DNA from: Hyphomonadaceae bacterium
GTDB lineage: Bacteria; Pseudomonadota; Alphaproteobacteria; Caulobacterales; Hyphomonadaceae
Direction: 5' to 3'
Length of the DNA stretch: 64,000 nucleotides
NCBI GenBank assembly: GCA_028285145.1
Contig: JANQQC010000047.1
Location: forward strand, 1 to 64,000
Position 1 is the first letter of the stretch. Each line of letters opens with the position of its first letter. The translations under genes were made by a program, and so were the position numbers. The notes under the pieces were generated by a model, which saw only the letters and a list, made by a program, of their open reading frames with translations, did not search any database and was not told where the DNA came from. Of this stretch, positions 26,184 through 39,408 are shown piece after piece.

Positions 26184-26939
26184 ATGGATTATCTCTCGCT
26201 CATGAGCGACCTGCATGGGGATGGCACGCGTCAGGGGCCCGGCGGCGATGATGAAACACTGCTGGCGATCACCCTGTCAGGTCTTGATCGGTCAGAGCCG
26301 CTGAAGATCGCCGATATTGGATGCGGGACGGGAGCCTCGACCTTCGTGCTCGCCAACGAACTGAATGCTGACATCACCGCCATCGACCTTGCCGCGCCCA
26401 TGCTGGAGACGTTCCGGCAGCGCGCGGAAAGCCTTGGCATCATGGAGCGTATCAATCTGCTACATGCCTCCATGGACGACTTGCCGTTCGAGGATGGTGC
26501 GCTGGACGTGATCTGGTCTGAAGGGGCGATCTACAATATCGGCTTCGAAAACGGCATTCAGGCCTGGCGGCGGTTTCTGAAGCCGGGCGGGATTCTCGCC
26601 GTCTCTGAACTGATCTGGCTGACCACGGACCGGCCAGACGAACTCACCGCGCATTGGGACCGAGAGTATCCGGAAGTCGCCATCGCTTCGACGAAGCTGA
26701 AACAGCTCGAAACGCATGGCTACCTGCCCGTCGGCTACTTCCCGCTCGGCAAGCATTGCTGGCTCGACAACTATTATCATCCGTTGGAGAGCCGCTTCGA
26801 TGCCTTCCTAGAGCGGCAGAAGCATTCGGCGGACGCCAAGGCGATTGTCGAGGCGGAGGCGGAAGAGATCGCGCTTTACAGACGCTTCTCGGACTATGTG
26901 AGCTATGGCTTCTACATCGCGCGCAAATTCGGCGACTGA
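26184..26939 (+). CDS. Class I SAM-dependent methyltransferase
   Basis: A 251-residue methyltransferase with a standard SAM loop (IADIGCGTGASTFVLAN, near residue 44), ITAIDLAAPML, ASMDDLPFEDGALDVIW and FLKPGGILAVSE. It resembles small-molecule methyltransferases of the UbiE/type 11 group. GAAGGAGG lies about 8 bases before the ATG. It is divergent from the multi-span membrane gene and shares its dyad-containing spacer. Confidence 0.87.
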   Translation: MDYLSLMSDLHGDGTRQGPGGDDETLLAITLSGLDRSEPLKIADIGCGTGASTFVLANELNADITAIDLAAPMLETFRQRAESLGIMERINLLHASMDDLPFEDGALDVIWSEGAIYNIGFENGIQAWRRFLKPGGILAVSELIWLTTDRPDELTAHWDREYPEVAIASTKLKQLETHGYLPVGYFPLGKHCWLDNYYHPLESRFDAFLERQKHSADAKAIVEAEAEEIALYRRFSDYVSYGFYIARKFGD

Positions 26940-26985
26940 GCGGTACGCTCGGTGCGACGCCAGAGCCGAAAACCAGACTCTGACC

Positions 26986-27321
26986 TCAGGCAGAACGAAG
27001 ATGTTCGAGCTCAGCCAGCATAGCCGCTTCGAGCAGGGGCGCAGTTTCATGAACCCATGCAGGCTCGCGATGGCGGATCATCAGCCACAGGAGAGACTTC
27101 ACATCCCAGAAGGTTGCATCGATCAAGCCGGGCTCGGACTTGTCTCGTTTGAAGTGCCAATGAATCGAGTTCGGGAACTTAGTTCGGGAGTAGCCGCCGA
27201 TATGCGAGATATACAGGCCTGCCGCCTCCGCAGCGCGCTCGACCACGCGCATGATCTGCTCTTTTGAGATGCCGTCGGGCACAGGGATATGGACGTCATC
27301 TGATTTCTTTTCCTTGGGCAT
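26986..27321 (-). CDS. Conserved hypothetical protein
   Basis: A 111-residue protein starting MPKEKKSDD, with a central ISHIGGYSRTKFPNSIHWHF and a C-terminal helical part (LLEAAMLAELEHL). No signal or membrane segment. I do not recognise the family. The ATG at 27321 is preferred; an in-frame TTG lies 60 bases upstream. Confidence 0.65.
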   Translation of the reverse strand: MPKEKKSDDVHIPVPDGISKEQIMRVVERAAEAAGLYISHIGGYSRTKFPNSIHWHFKRDKSEPGLIDATFWDVKSLLWLMIRHREPAWVHETAPLLEAAMLAELEHLRSA

Positions 27322-27400
27322 TTTCCTAGCCTCGCTCTGATTGCGTCCAATTTGGGTAGAGATACTTTTATGGCCCTGCAACAGCCCGCCCTTCCCCCCA

Positions 27401-27432
27401 AATGAAACGGCCCCGGCGCAAAGTCCGGGGCC
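27401..27432 (-). terminator. Terminator of the fasciclin gene
   Basis: Arms GGCCCCGG and CCGGGGCC with an 8-base loop. On the minus strand they are followed by GTTTCATTT, 26 bases beyond the fasciclin stop. Confidence 0.75.
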
Positions 27433-27457
27433 ATCGTCGCACTGGAGGTCAGCCGAT

Positions 27458-28030
27458 TTAGCCCGGCATGACGACCGTATCGATCAAGTGGACGACGCCG
27501 TTCGAGGCATCGACATCCGTCGCGATGATGTTGGAGGTGTTACCCGCCGCATCGGTGAGGATCGGCGCGCCGTCCACGATGGACGCGGTCAGGATTGCGC
27601 CGTTGACGGTGGTTATTTCGAATGTGCCGTCTTCCTCGCCCTGAATGGCGGCGACGAGATCTGCGGCCATCACTTCACCGGCGACGACGTGATAGGTGAG
27701 AATGCCGGTCAGCGTTTCCTTGTTCTCAGGCTGCACCAGCGTTTCGACCGTGCCTTCAGGCAACTTGTCGAAGGCGCTGTTTGGCGGCGCAAAGACCGTG
27801 AACGGGCCGTCGCTGTTCAGCGTGTCGACCAAGTCAGCCGCGGTGACCGCGGCGACCAGCGTGGAGAGGTCTTCATTGCCGGCGGCGATGGTCACGATGG
27901 TTTCACCGGCTGGCGCTTCAGCGGCCATCTCAGCCTTGCCGTGTCCGTCGGCCATGGCGTGACCGCAAGCGGTCAGCGCGGCGGCGGAAAGCATGGCGGC
28001 GGCCAGCGTGGTCTTGAGCGTAAACGTCAT
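27458..28030 (-). CDS. Secreted fasciclin-domain protein
   Basis: A 190-residue protein with a signal peptide that may be a lipoprotein signal (AALTACGHA) and one FAS1 domain (about 42-188). FAS1 hallmarks are DLVDTLNSDGPFTVFAPPNSAF (H1/motif 1 region), LTYHVVAGEV and a final NGVVHLIDTVVMP (the YH/H2 region). FAS1 domains mediate adhesion or matrix contact. A terminator follows. Confidence 0.92.
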   Translation of the reverse strand: MTFTLKTTLAAAMLSAAALTACGHAMADGHGKAEMAAEAPAGETIVTIAAGNEDLSTLVAAVTAADLVDTLNSDGPFTVFAPPNSAFDKLPEGTVETLVQPENKETLTGILTYHVVAGEVMAADLVAAIQGEEDGTFEITTVNGAILTASIVDGAPILTDAAGNTSNIIATDVDASNGVVHLIDTVVMPG

Positions 28031-28142
28031 TGGGAGGTCTCTTCTTTGCTGCTGTGTTCAACCAACACGCCCCCTATACGAAGGGCTTGAAGAGCCGGAT
28101 CATATCTTATCGCATTTTGTTTAAGATATTTTTGTGACAGGT

Positions 28143-28994
28143 CTATTTGGGTGAAGCTTTGAAGCTCATCGCCGTCAACTCAACACGCTCTTCTAGAGGA
28201 GGCCTCAGCTCGAAGGCTTTGGGGTTCTTCGCAAACTCATAGATTCGGAACAGCACCCAATTCTGTCGATTGGAATCGGCAACGTCCAGCTCGTTTTTTG
28301 AGATATGAAATGGTGTTCGATGCCAGCCGTTGGTGGTTTTCACCTCTAGCAACCGAGGCGCTCCATCAGCTTCAAAACTGGAGATGTCAAAACCAGCACC
28401 GTCTCCCTCAAACTTCGACGTCCAAACAACTCTATCAGCAAGATCAATCCGACCGTCTTTGCGAAGTCGGAACTTCTCATAGTCGAAAGCATATTCTTCG
28501 CCGTCGTCACCGAGTTTCCGGTTCCGCTGATCGCGAGCAGCAACATCATACTTCTTCGCAATGATCGCCATGCGTTCTGCATCAACCGGGGGAGGCTCAT
28601 TCGATTGCGTAGGTGGCGGCCCGACCCAAAGGGTCGACGGATCGCGGACGCCCGGCTTTAGCTTCGACCGCCCAAGTCGATCGCCCGACACAGCTTCCAC
28701 CCATGTTTCGCCGTCCGGCAATTCCCGCAGAACCGCATCAACCAATGATGCCTGAAACTGAGAGGCCGGTTTGTATCCATCGATCCATGGCTGACCCAGC
28801 CCTAGCATAACGGCGCTAATGTTTTGATGCTTGAACTCGATCGAACCACGAGATCTCGACCTTAAGACCTTCTGCAACTCTCTATTGTGTTCGGCCTTGT
28901 TATAGCCCTTCCCCACCAGTTCGGAGCGGAGCATGTCGAAGTAATCACGAACGATGAGATTGTTTTCTTCGTCGGTCCAATCTCCGCCGGACAT
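28143..28994 (-). CDS. DUF3883 PD-(D/E)XK nuclease-like protein
   Basis: A 283-residue protein. An N-terminal domain (about 1-90: DWTDEENNLIVRDYFDML, SIEFKHQNISAVMLGLG) occurs in front of several restriction-like nucleases. The C-terminal domain (about 165-270) is DUF3883: GAGFDISSFEADG then RLLEVKTTNGW gives the D-X(n)-ExK core of a PD-(D/E)XK nuclease, and NWVLFRIYEF follows. It starts 3 bases after the argG stop. Composition is more AT-rich than its neighbours, suggesting acquisition. A standalone restriction or antiviral role is inference. Confidence 0.78.
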   Translation of the reverse strand: MSGGDWTDEENNLIVRDYFDMLRSELVGKGYNKAEHNRELQKVLRSRSRGSIEFKHQNISAVMLGLGQPWIDGYKPASQFQASLVDAVLRELPDGETWVEAVSGDRLGRSKLKPGVRDPSTLWVGPPPTQSNEPPPVDAERMAIIAKKYDVAARDQRNRKLGDDGEEYAFDYEKFRLRKDGRIDLADRVVWTSKFEGDGAGFDISSFEADGAPRLLEVKTTNGWHRTPFHISKNELDVADSNRQNWVLFRIYEFAKNPKAFELRPPLEERVELTAMSFKASPK

Positions 28995-28997
28995 CCC

Positions 28998-30236
28998 CTA
29001 ATTCCGCCCTGCCCGCTTGTCCCGTCCGGCCAGCAAACGCAGACGTAGCGCATTCAGCTTGATGAAGCCTTCAGCGTCTTTCTGGTCGTAGGCGCCGTGA
29101 TCGTCTTCAAAGGTGACGATGTCTTCTGAGTAGAGCGAGTAAGGCGAGGTGCGCCCGACAAGGTGAGCGCCGCCCTTATAGAGTTTCAGGGTGACTTCGC
29201 CGGTGACGTAGAGCTGGGAATGGTCGATGGCGGCCTGCAGCATCTCGCGCTCCGGGCTCCACCAGAAGCCATTGTAGATGAGCTCGGCATAGCGCGGCAT
29301 CAGCTCGTCCTTGAGGTGGCCTGCGCCGCGGTCGAGCGTGATCTGCTCGATGCCGCGATGGGCAGTGAGCAGGATGGTGCCGCCGGGCGTCTCGTAGATG
29401 CCGCGCGACTTCATGCCAACAAAGCGGTTCTCCAACAGGTCCAGCCGGCCAATGCCGTGCTTGCGGCCATACTCGTTCAGCTCTGTCAGAAGCGCGGCCG
29501 GGGACAGCACCTTGCCATTGATTGAGACGGCATCGCCTTTCTCAAAGCCGATGGTGATGGTCTCCGGCGTGTCGGGCGCGTCTTCCAGATGGGCGGTGCG
29601 CTGATAGACGAAGTCAGGCGCTTCAACGCCCGGATCTTCCAGCGCTTTGCCTTCCGAACTTGTGTGGAGGAGGTTGGCGTCAACGGAGAACGGAGCCTCC
29701 CCACGCTTGTCGGTCGGCACCGGGATGCCGTGGGCTTCGGCGAAATTGATCAGGTCTGTGCGGGAGTTGAACTCCCAGTCGCGCCAGGGGGCGATGACCT
29801 TGATGTCCGGGTCGAGGCCGTAATAACCGAGCTCGAAGCGGACCTGATCATTCCCCTTCCCTGTCGCGCCATGACAGACCGCATCCGCGCCGACGGCCTG
29901 CGCGATTTCGATCTGCCGCTTGGCAATCAGCGGGCGGGCGATGGAGGTGCCGAGCAGGTAGACGCCCTCATAGACGGCATTGGCCCGGAACATGGGGAAG
30001 ACATATTCGGCCACGAATTCCTCGCGCAGATCCTCGATGAAGATATGCTCGGGCGGCACGCCCATTTGCAGCGCCTTCTGACGGGCGGGCTCCAGCTCCT
30101 CGCCCTGGCCAAGATCGGCGGTGAAGGTGACCACTTCGCAGCCGAACTCGACCTCAAGCCATTTCAGGATGATGGAGGTATCGAGGCCGCCGGAATAGGC
30201 GAGGACGACTTTCTTGGGGGCGGCTGACATGGACAT
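28998..30236 (-). CDS. argG: Argininosuccinate synthase
   Basis: A 412-residue enzyme joining citrulline and aspartate with ATP to argininosuccinate in arginine synthesis. The N-type PP-loop [14 protein letters not shown] is at about 13-26, with [15 protein letters not shown] and the aspartate/citrulline-binding regions intact and length normal. An alternative ATG lies two codons downstream. The nuclease-like gene follows 3 bases after the stop. Confidence 0.97.
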   Translation of the reverse strand: MSMSAAPKKVVLAYSGGLDTSIILKWLEVEFGCEVVTFTADLGQGEELEPARQKALQMGVPPEHIFIEDLREEFVAEYVFPMFRANAVYEGVYLLGTSIARPLIAKRQIEIAQAVGADAVCHGATGKGNDQVRFELGYYGLDPDIKVIAPWRDWEFNSRTDLINFAEAHGIPVPTDKRGEAPFSVDANLLHTSSEGKALEDPGVEAPDFVYQRTAHLEDAPDTPETITIGFEKGDAVSINGKVLSPAALLTELNEYGRKHGIGRLDLLENRFVGMKSRGIYETPGGTILLTAHRGIEQITLDRGAGHLKDELMPRYAELIYNGFWWSPEREMLQAAIDHSQLYVTGEVTLKLYKGGAHLVGRTSPYSLYSEDIVTFEDDHGAYDQKDAEGFIKLNALRLRLLAGRDKRAGRN

Positions 30237-30384
30237 GACCTCAGAATGAACGAAACGCGGCGCACACTAGGCACCCGGACGGCGCTGGCAAGCCGCAGGC
30301 AGGGCGAAATCGGCGCCCTTGGACCATTACCGCGCCGTAATGGGGTGTGACATTGGGGTCATCGCCAACCGGGAGGACGCCCAG

Positions 30385-31152
30385 ATGAAGACACTCGCTT
30401 TCGCACTCGCCGCCGCCACAGCCATCCCGCTCATGGCCTGCGCGAGCCCCGCCAAACCTGCCCCACCTGTCAATGAGGTCTCCATCGTGCCGTCCGACCA
30501 AGCCGTCCATTCCTATATCCTGCTCGACCGTACCGGTTCCATGTCGTCCATCTGGGACGAGGCGCTGGGATCTGTGAACGCCTATGCCGGCTCCGTCGGC
30601 ACGCCTGAAGAAGGCGAGGCCGATGATCTTGAGACAGCCGTGACGCTGGCCGTGTTCGACTATCAGGAGAGCCTGCAATTCGATGTGCTGCGCAAGGATG
30701 TCGAGCCTGAGACGTGGGCTCCGGTGACATCCGATGAAGCCTCACCGCGCGGGATGACGCCGCTGTTCGATGCCATCGGCCGCATGGTGGCGCTGGCTGA
30801 AACCGATGCGCCGGAGAAAGCGGTGATCGTGATCATGACCGACGGGATGGAGAACTCCTCCCGTGAGATCACCAAGGACGGCGCGAACGCCGCGCTCGAC
30901 CGGGCCCGCGCGCGCGGCTGGGAAGTCGTGTTCCTCGGGGCCGAGTTTGCAAACTTTGACGATGCCGAGGCCGTCGGTGTCTCGGGTGCCAAGTCGATGG
31001 CCGTTGGCGCGGGCCAGCTGAGCCAGTCCATGGAAACCCTCGCCCGGAAATCGCGTGACTATGGCAAGGGCGAAGATGAAGAGATCATCTTCAATGAAGC
31101 CGACCGCGCCGAAGCCGGCGAAGCGGATGTAAAACAACGCAAGGGCCAGTAG
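30385..31152 (+). CDS. VWA-domain lipoprotein
   Basis: A 255-residue protein with a lipobox (IPLMACAS) and one von Willebrand A domain. The metal-site loop is DRTGSMSS (usually DxSxS), with GMTPLFDAI and MTDGMENSS completing the site. A charged tail follows. It probably mediates protein contact in the periplasm. GGGAGG precedes the ATG at 30385, which excludes the longer upstream frame. A terminator follows. Confidence 0.88.
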   Translation: MKTLAFALAAATAIPLMACASPAKPAPPVNEVSIVPSDQAVHSYILLDRTGSMSSIWDEALGSVNAYAGSVGTPEEGEADDLETAVTLAVFDYQESLQFDVLRKDVEPETWAPVTSDEASPRGMTPLFDAIGRMVALAETDAPEKAVIVIMTDGMENSSREITKDGANAALDRARARGWEVVFLGAEFANFDDAEAVGVSGAKSMAVGAGQLSQSMETLARKSRDYGKGEDEEIIFNEADRAEAGEADVKQRKGQ

Positions 31153-31222
31153 CGGCAGTTTTCCTGCCGAAGCGCGGCCTGCGATGTGAGTAGAGTGGTG
31201 TTGCGTACCGCGTAGAGTGTGG

Positions 31223-31250
31223 AGACCCGGCCTCATTGGCCGGGTCTTTT
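31223..31250 (+). terminator. Terminator of the VWA gene
   Basis: AGACCCGGCC and GGCCGGGTCT form a perfect 10-base stem with a TCATT loop and a T tract. The right edge overlaps the stop codon of the convergent MarR gene. Confidence 0.9.
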
Positions 31251-31689
31251 ACATGTCAGAGGCCGCATGAGCGGCGATGATTTCAAAGTAGCCCGGCAGG
31301 AGCGCGTCAAGTTTACCGGACGCCTTGCGGGTCAGGCTGAGCCGTCTCGATCGCTTGTCATCGGCGTCGGGCCGCTCGGTGAGGAAGCCGTCTTCGACCA
31401 GCGACCGCACGGTTCGCGAAACAACCGGCCGGGACACGTCGAGCCGGGAGGCGACTTCGGAAAAGGAGAGCCAGTCGCGGACAGGCTCGCGATCAATCAC
31501 GATCAGGGTCAAAAAGCGCAATTGAGAGAAGCCGTGCCCGGCGAAGTAGGTGTCGAGCTGCCTGATCAGAGCGCTGGCGCGCCGCAGCAGAAGCAGCGTG
31601 TCTTCGATGGCCTGTCCCTGCCCCGGAGCGTGGCGGCCAGCATAGCCATCGATCATGTCGCGCGTGGGAAGCTCCGCCAGGAAAAACAT
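31249..31689 (-). CDS. MarR-family transcriptional regulator
   Basis: A 146-residue winged helix regulator. The recognition helix region SFSEVASRLDVSRPVVSRTVRSL and the wing ERPDADDKRSRRLSLT are typical. It follows a monooxygenase gene after 6 bases on the same strand, so the pair is one unit; a palindrome upstream of that gene is the likely operator. Confidence 0.9.
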   Translation of the reverse strand: MFFLAELPTRDMIDGYAGRHAPGQGQAIEDTLLLLRRASALIRQLDTYFAGHGFSQLRFLTLIVIDREPVRDWLSFSEVASRLDVSRPVVSRTVRSLVEDGFLTERPDADDKRSRRLSLTRKASGKLDALLPGYFEIIAAHAASDM

Positions 31690-31695
31690 GGCAGA

Positions 31696-31983
31696 TCAGG
31701 CCACCCACATTCTGTGGATCTCGGGGTCTTCGGCGAGCCAGTCCTGATACTGCTCGAAAACACGCATTGTGTAGGCTTGGGCGTAATGGGCTTCGAGCGC
31801 GGATGGGCCCGCCCACTCCTCGATGAGGTAGAGATGACCTTCATCTTCATTCTCAAAGAGATCGAATGACCGGCACCCCTCCTCTGCGCGGGTCTCAGCA
31901 AGGATGCCGCGGATGGCCGCACGCGCAGCCTCGAAGTGTTCCGGCTTCGGGGTGATTTTCGCGAAAACATGCAGCGGGGTCAT
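31696..31983 (-). CDS. Antibiotic biosynthesis monooxygenase (ABM) family protein
   Basis: A 95-residue ferredoxin-like-fold protein of the ABM/YgiN type: HVFAKITPKPEHFEAAR at the start, TRAEEGCRSFDLFENED and LYLIEEWAG in the core. Relatives oxidise quinols or similar small molecules without cofactor. It is cotranscribed with a MarR regulator. The ATG at 31983 lies just before the palindrome at 32000-32011. Confidence 0.88.
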   Translation of the reverse strand: MTPLHVFAKITPKPEHFEAARAAIRGILAETRAEEGCRSFDLFENEDEGHLYLIEEWAGPSALEAHYAQAYTMRVFEQYQDWLAEDPEIHRMWVA

Positions 31984-31999
31984 GACGGGCCTTAATTGA

Positions 32000-32011
32000 T
32001 TATCATGATAA
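32000..32011. promoter_or_regulatory. Candidate MarR operator
   Basis: TTATCATGATAA is a perfect 12-base palindrome 17 bases upstream of the ABM gene, inside an AT-rich stretch. Position and form suit a MarR autoregulatory site. Confidence 0.5.
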
Positions 32012-32071
32012 CTAATTGATTGAAGCTGGTAAGGCAATGGGTTGTGGCCCGCTCGCATGCAGCAGGCTTCT

Positions 32072-32533
32072 CTAAGAAGCCTTCGGGGCGTCGAAGGGCT
32101 CCGGAGGCTCGCCAGTGCCTTGAGCAGCTACCGCTCCGCTACGGGCGCTTTCAAGGGCCTGCGCAAATTCGTCCGGCTTGGCCATGGAGGGATAATCGAT
32201 GTGTAGCTCCCCCTTCCCGCTGATCATCACGCGGCCATAGCCCAGGATCCGGCCAAGCAGGCTCTCTTTCATCTTGATGCTTTCGACGGCTTCGAGCGTG
32301 AGGCTGTCGACATCCACGCTGAGCCAGCCGCGCTTCAGGACCACGCGCTGATTGGTGACGACCATTTCCGTGGTCAAACGGATCAGCATCATTCGCGCGA
32401 AGATGTAGATGCCCACGAGAAGGATGCCGAGAAAGAGCAGTGCGAGCCATGCCTGCGCATAGCCGAGCCAGTGAAAGCGGCCGCGATGAATGATGTGCTC
32501 GCCCCCGCCGAGGCGCTTCTCTAGATAGGCCAT
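32072..32533 (-). CDS. PH-domain (bPH2/DUF304) membrane protein
   Basis: A 153-residue protein with one or two close membrane helices (about 27-50, WLALLFLGILLVGIYIF) and a bacterial PH-like domain (TTEMVVTNQRVVLKRGWLS, VESIKMKESLLGRILGYG). YdbT/YdbS relatives are of unclear function, with some linked to envelope stress. An unusual Pro/Ala/Glu tail closes the protein. Confidence 0.87.
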   Translation of the reverse strand: MAYLEKRLGGGEHIIHRGRFHWLGYAQAWLALLFLGILLVGIYIFARMMLIRLTTEMVVTNQRVVLKRGWLSVDVDSLTLEAVESIKMKESLLGRILGYGRVMISGKGELHIDYPSMAKPDEFAQALESARSGAVAAQGTGEPPEPFDAPKAS

Positions 32534-32609
32534 GTTTCGTCTATACGATGCGCGCGTTGCCCTATGCTACAGAAAACCGGGCACGGGCCAGTGCTCAACT
32601 CGCGCTGGA

Positions 32610-32996
32610 TCAACGCCCGGCGCGGCGCTTCCGGCGTTCCAGGTGCTTGGCGATGATCGCGTAATTCTTCGCATGGGCGTGGAAGGCGAAGTCGAAGATA
32701 TCGCCGACCAGCGGGATCGCGCCGATCAGCATATCCACGCCGATATTCCAGACCATTTTCAGGCGTGCGCCCCATGGCAGCTTCAGCCTGTGCGCCGTGG
32801 ACAATGCATAGAGGCCGAGCGCGCCTGTCATGGTGTCACCAACGACCGGAATGAGACCGAGCAGGCCATCCAGGCCAATGCGCATGCCAAGCCCGGGCAG
32901 TTTGAATTGCGTGTCGAGCAAGTCCGCTATGCGGCGAAAGTTCTCCGCTTCTTCCGGGCCGGGCGTATGGGCGGCGCGATCTTCTTCATCTGTCAT
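32610..32996 (-). CDS. DUF4112 protein
   Basis: A 128-residue protein with the family core FKLPGLGMRIGLDGLLGLIPVVGD and a repeat of that kind, GVDMLIGAIPLVGDIFDF: two hydrophobic hairpins each ending in IPxVGD. It is probably membrane-associated and of unknown function. ATG at 32996 is preferred to the GTG immediately upstream. Confidence 0.88.
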   Translation of the reverse strand: MTDEEDRAAHTPGPEEAENFRRIADLLDTQFKLPGLGMRIGLDGLLGLIPVVGDTMTGALGLYALSTAHRLKLPWGARLKMVWNIGVDMLIGAIPLVGDIFDFAFHAHAKNYAIIAKHLERRKRRAGR

Positions 32997-33119
32997 CACC
33001 GGATCTCCCAGCTTCCATTACGCAACGCACCCGTGCGCCGACTGTTCCGCTGAACGCTAAGCGTAGCCAAGCCTCGCGGCCCCGTGTATGTGCGCCGCAG
33101 CAATTACGGGAATTCCGCC

Positions 33120-34949
33120 ATGGCCGAGACGCAGCCCATGCGCAATATCGCGATCATCGCCCACGTTGACCACGGCAAAACCACGCTGGTCGACAAGCTG
33201 CTGGCCCAATCCGGCACGTTCCGCGAGAACGAACAGGTGGCAGAACGGGCCATGGACTCTAATGATCTGGAGCGCGAGCGCGGTATCACCATCCTCGCCA
33301 AGACGACTTCGGTCGACTGGAATGGCGTGCGCATCAATATCGTCGACACGCCCGGACACGCCGACTTTGGCGGGGAAGTCGAGCGGATCCTGCATATGGT
33401 GGACGGAGCCATCGTGCTGGTGGACGCCGCCGAAGGGCCGATGCCGCAGACGAAATTCGTCGTCGGCAAAGCGCTGAAAGTCGGGCTGCGCCCCATCGTG
33501 GCGGTCAACAAGATCGACAAGCCGGAGAGCCGCCCGGACGAAGTGATCGACGAGGTGTTCGACCTGTTCGCCAATCTTGGCGCGACCGATGAGCAGCTTG
33601 ATTTTCCAATGCTCTATGGCTCGGCCAAGAATGGCTGGATGGCGACCGATTATGACGCGCCAACCACGGATATGGACGCGCTGTTCCAGATGGTGGTGGA
33701 CCATGTCCCTGCCCCGGCGACCGAGGATGGCCCGTTCCGCCTGCTGGCGACGACCATCTCCGCCGATCCGTTCCTCGGCCGTATCCTGACCGGGCGCGTG
33801 GCGTCCGGCTCCGTGAAGCCGAACCAGACGATCAAGGCACTGGCGCGCGACGGATCGCTGGTTGAGCAGGGCCGCGTCTCCAAGGTGCTGGCGTTTCGCG
33901 GGCTTGAGCGCGTGCCGATCGAGGAAGCGGTGGCCGGCGACATCGTCTCGCTTGCCGGCCTGACCAAGGCGAACGTTGCCGATACGCTCTGCGCGCCGGA
34001 CGTTTCCGAGCCAATCGAAGCCCAGCCGATTGATCCGCCGACGATCTCCATGACCTTCCGCGTCAATGATTCCCCGCTGGCCGGGACCGAAGGCAAGCAT
34101 GTCACCTCCCGCGTGATCTGGGGTCGCCTCGTGAAAGAGGCTGAGGGCAATGTCGCGCTGAAAGTCGAACGCTCCGCCGAGGCCGAGGCCTTTGTCGTCT
34201 CCGGCCGGGGCGAGCTTCAGCTTGCGGTGCTGATCGAGACGATGCGGCGGGAAGGGTTTGAACTCGGCGTATCGCGCCCGCAGGTCGTCTATCAGACCGG
34301 CGAGAATGGCGAGCGGCTGGAGCCGGTCGAGGAAGTCGTCATCGATGTGGATGATGAGCATTCCGGCGCGGTCGTGCAGAAGCTGTCCGAGCGCAAGGCC
34401 GAGATGCTGGAGATGAAACCCTCCGGGGCGGGTCGCACGCGCATGGTGTTCCACGCGCCGACGCGCGGCCTGATCGGCTATCAGGGCGAGCTGCTGACCG
34501 ATACGCGCGGCACCGCGATCATGAACCGCGTGTTCCACGCCTATGAGCCGCACAAGGGCAAGATCCAGGGCCGCCATACCGGCGTGCTGATCGCTATGGA
34601 CAAGGGCGAGGCTGTCGCCTTCGCGCTGTGGAATCTGGAAGATCGCGGGCCGATGATGATCCATCCCGGAGACAAGGTGTATCAGGGCATGATCATTGGT
34701 GAGCATACGCGCGATAATGATCTGGAAGTGAATGTGCTGAAGGGCAAGAAGCTCACCAATGTCCGCGCGAGCGGCTCAGACGAAGCGGTACGCCTGACCC
34801 CTCCCCTGCAGATGACGCTGGAACGGAGCCTCGCCTATATCTCTGATGACGAGCTGGTCGAGGTCACACCGGAGAATATCCGTCTACGGAAGATTTATCT
34901 CGATCCGCATGAACGCAAGAAAGCGGCGAAGGCCGCGGCGAACGCCTGA
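33120..34949 (+). CDS. typA: Ribosome-associated GTPase BipA/TypA
   Basis: A 609-residue translational GTPase. G1 is [16 protein letters not shown]2 ERERGITI, G3 [14 protein letters not shown] and G4 NKIDK, followed by EF-G-like domains and the BipA-specific C-terminus. It helps assembly of the large ribosomal subunit and stress growth. The ATG at 33120 is chosen at the start of homology ([18 protein letters not shown]); a longer frame begins at 33084. Confidence 0.96.
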   Translation: MAETQPMRNIAIIAHVDHGKTTLVDKLLAQSGTFRENEQVAERAMDSNDLERERGITILAKTTSVDWNGVRINIVDTPGHADFGGEVERILHMVDGAIVLVDAAEGPMPQTKFVVGKALKVGLRPIVAVNKIDKPESRPDEVIDEVFDLFANLGATDEQLDFPMLYGSAKNGWMATDYDAPTTDMDALFQMVVDHVPAPATEDGPFRLLATTISADPFLGRILTGRVASGSVKPNQTIKALARDGSLVEQGRVSKVLAFRGLERVPIEEAVAGDIVSLAGLTKANVADTLCAPDVSEPIEAQPIDPPTISMTFRVNDSPLAGTEGKHVTSRVIWGRLVKEAEGNVALKVERSAEAEAFVVSGRGELQLAVLIETMRREGFELGVSRPQVVYQTGENGERLEPVEEVVIDVDDEHSGAVVQKLSERKAEMLEMKPSGAGRTRMVFHAPTRGLIGYQGELLTDTRGTAIMNRVFHAYEPHKGKIQGRHTGVLIAMDKGEAVAFALWNLEDRGPMMIHPGDKVYQGMIIGEHTRDNDLEVNVLKGKKLTNVRASGSDEAVRLTPPLQMTLERSLAYISDDELVEVTPENIRLRKIYLDPHERKKAAKAAANA

Positions 34950-34980
34950 GCCCGACTCCGACCGTAAGGCCTTCGCACCG

Positions 34981-35418
34981 TTAGTCCTCAACCGGCGGAA
35001 ACCAGGTCAGCGAGGAGTGGTGCAGTGAAATCAGCACGCGCCCATCCAGCTTGTGATAGGCGAAGGTGTAATCGGCGCGGGTCGCATTCCCATCGCCATC
35101 GATGAAGGTGTAGTGGCCCATATCTTTGTAACCGAGGCCGCCCGCCTTCAGAATCGGGCCGACGGCGCTCTGGAATTCAACATGTTTCCAGCCCCGGTTC
35201 AGGAAACCATGATCGTGTGGATAATCTGGATCGCCGCCAACAAAATAGGATCGAGCGCCGGCACGATCCAAACGAATAACGTCTGCAAGCGTCGGCTTGA
35301 ACAGGAGCGGCTCATCCGGGGAACCGAAATCATACAGGTCCAGAAGCTGGTCGACATCCTGGTCGGTGACGTACTTAGCCCAGGCGCGCTGAGCGGCGAC
35401 AACTTCAGCCTTGGTCAT
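34981..35418 (-). CDS. SnoaL/NTF2-like protein
   Basis: A 145-residue protein that looks like an NTF2-fold (SnoaL/DUF4440-like) domain: an N-terminal helix (EVVAAQRAWAKYVTDQDVDQ), LLDLYDFGS, and later strands MGHYTFIDGDGN, ADYTFAYHKLDGRVLISLHHSS. This fold serves as an enzyme or association domain; its role here is unknown. The ATG at 35418 is the best start. Confidence 0.72.
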   Translation of the reverse strand: MTKAEVVAAQRAWAKYVTDQDVDQLLDLYDFGSPDEPLLFKPTLADVIRLDRAGARSYFVGGDPDYPHDHGFLNRGWKHVEFQSAVGPILKAGGLGYKDMGHYTFIDGDGNATRADYTFAYHKLDGRVLISLHHSSLTWFPPVED

Positions 35419-35531
35419 AGGCTCGTAATTGCGATCCGTAGTAATTCTTCCAACTCCCCTGTTTAGAAGCGCAGGATGGTGCAGGACGTGTTCAGCGATG
35501 TCCAGAACACAGCCATCGCCATCAGTCGCGC

Positions 35532-39319
<3,788 letters not shown>

Positions 39320-39408
39320 GAGTGGACAGATAGCACAAGAACAAAATAGGAACAACTGCTTGACTTCGGCATCGCGCACCCCTTGGATGGAGACGATCGG
39401 AGGGCGTC

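Noticed and set aside
26096-26206. Open stretch before the methyltransferase reading VFVRWQASEKAGVSYALT, possibly a gene remnant
   Set aside because: There is a stop immediately before it and no start codon; I could not assign the residues to any family.
33057-34706. 549-codon open frame antisense to typA
   Set aside because: Produced by codon bias of the strongly supported typA gene; the protein has no domain.
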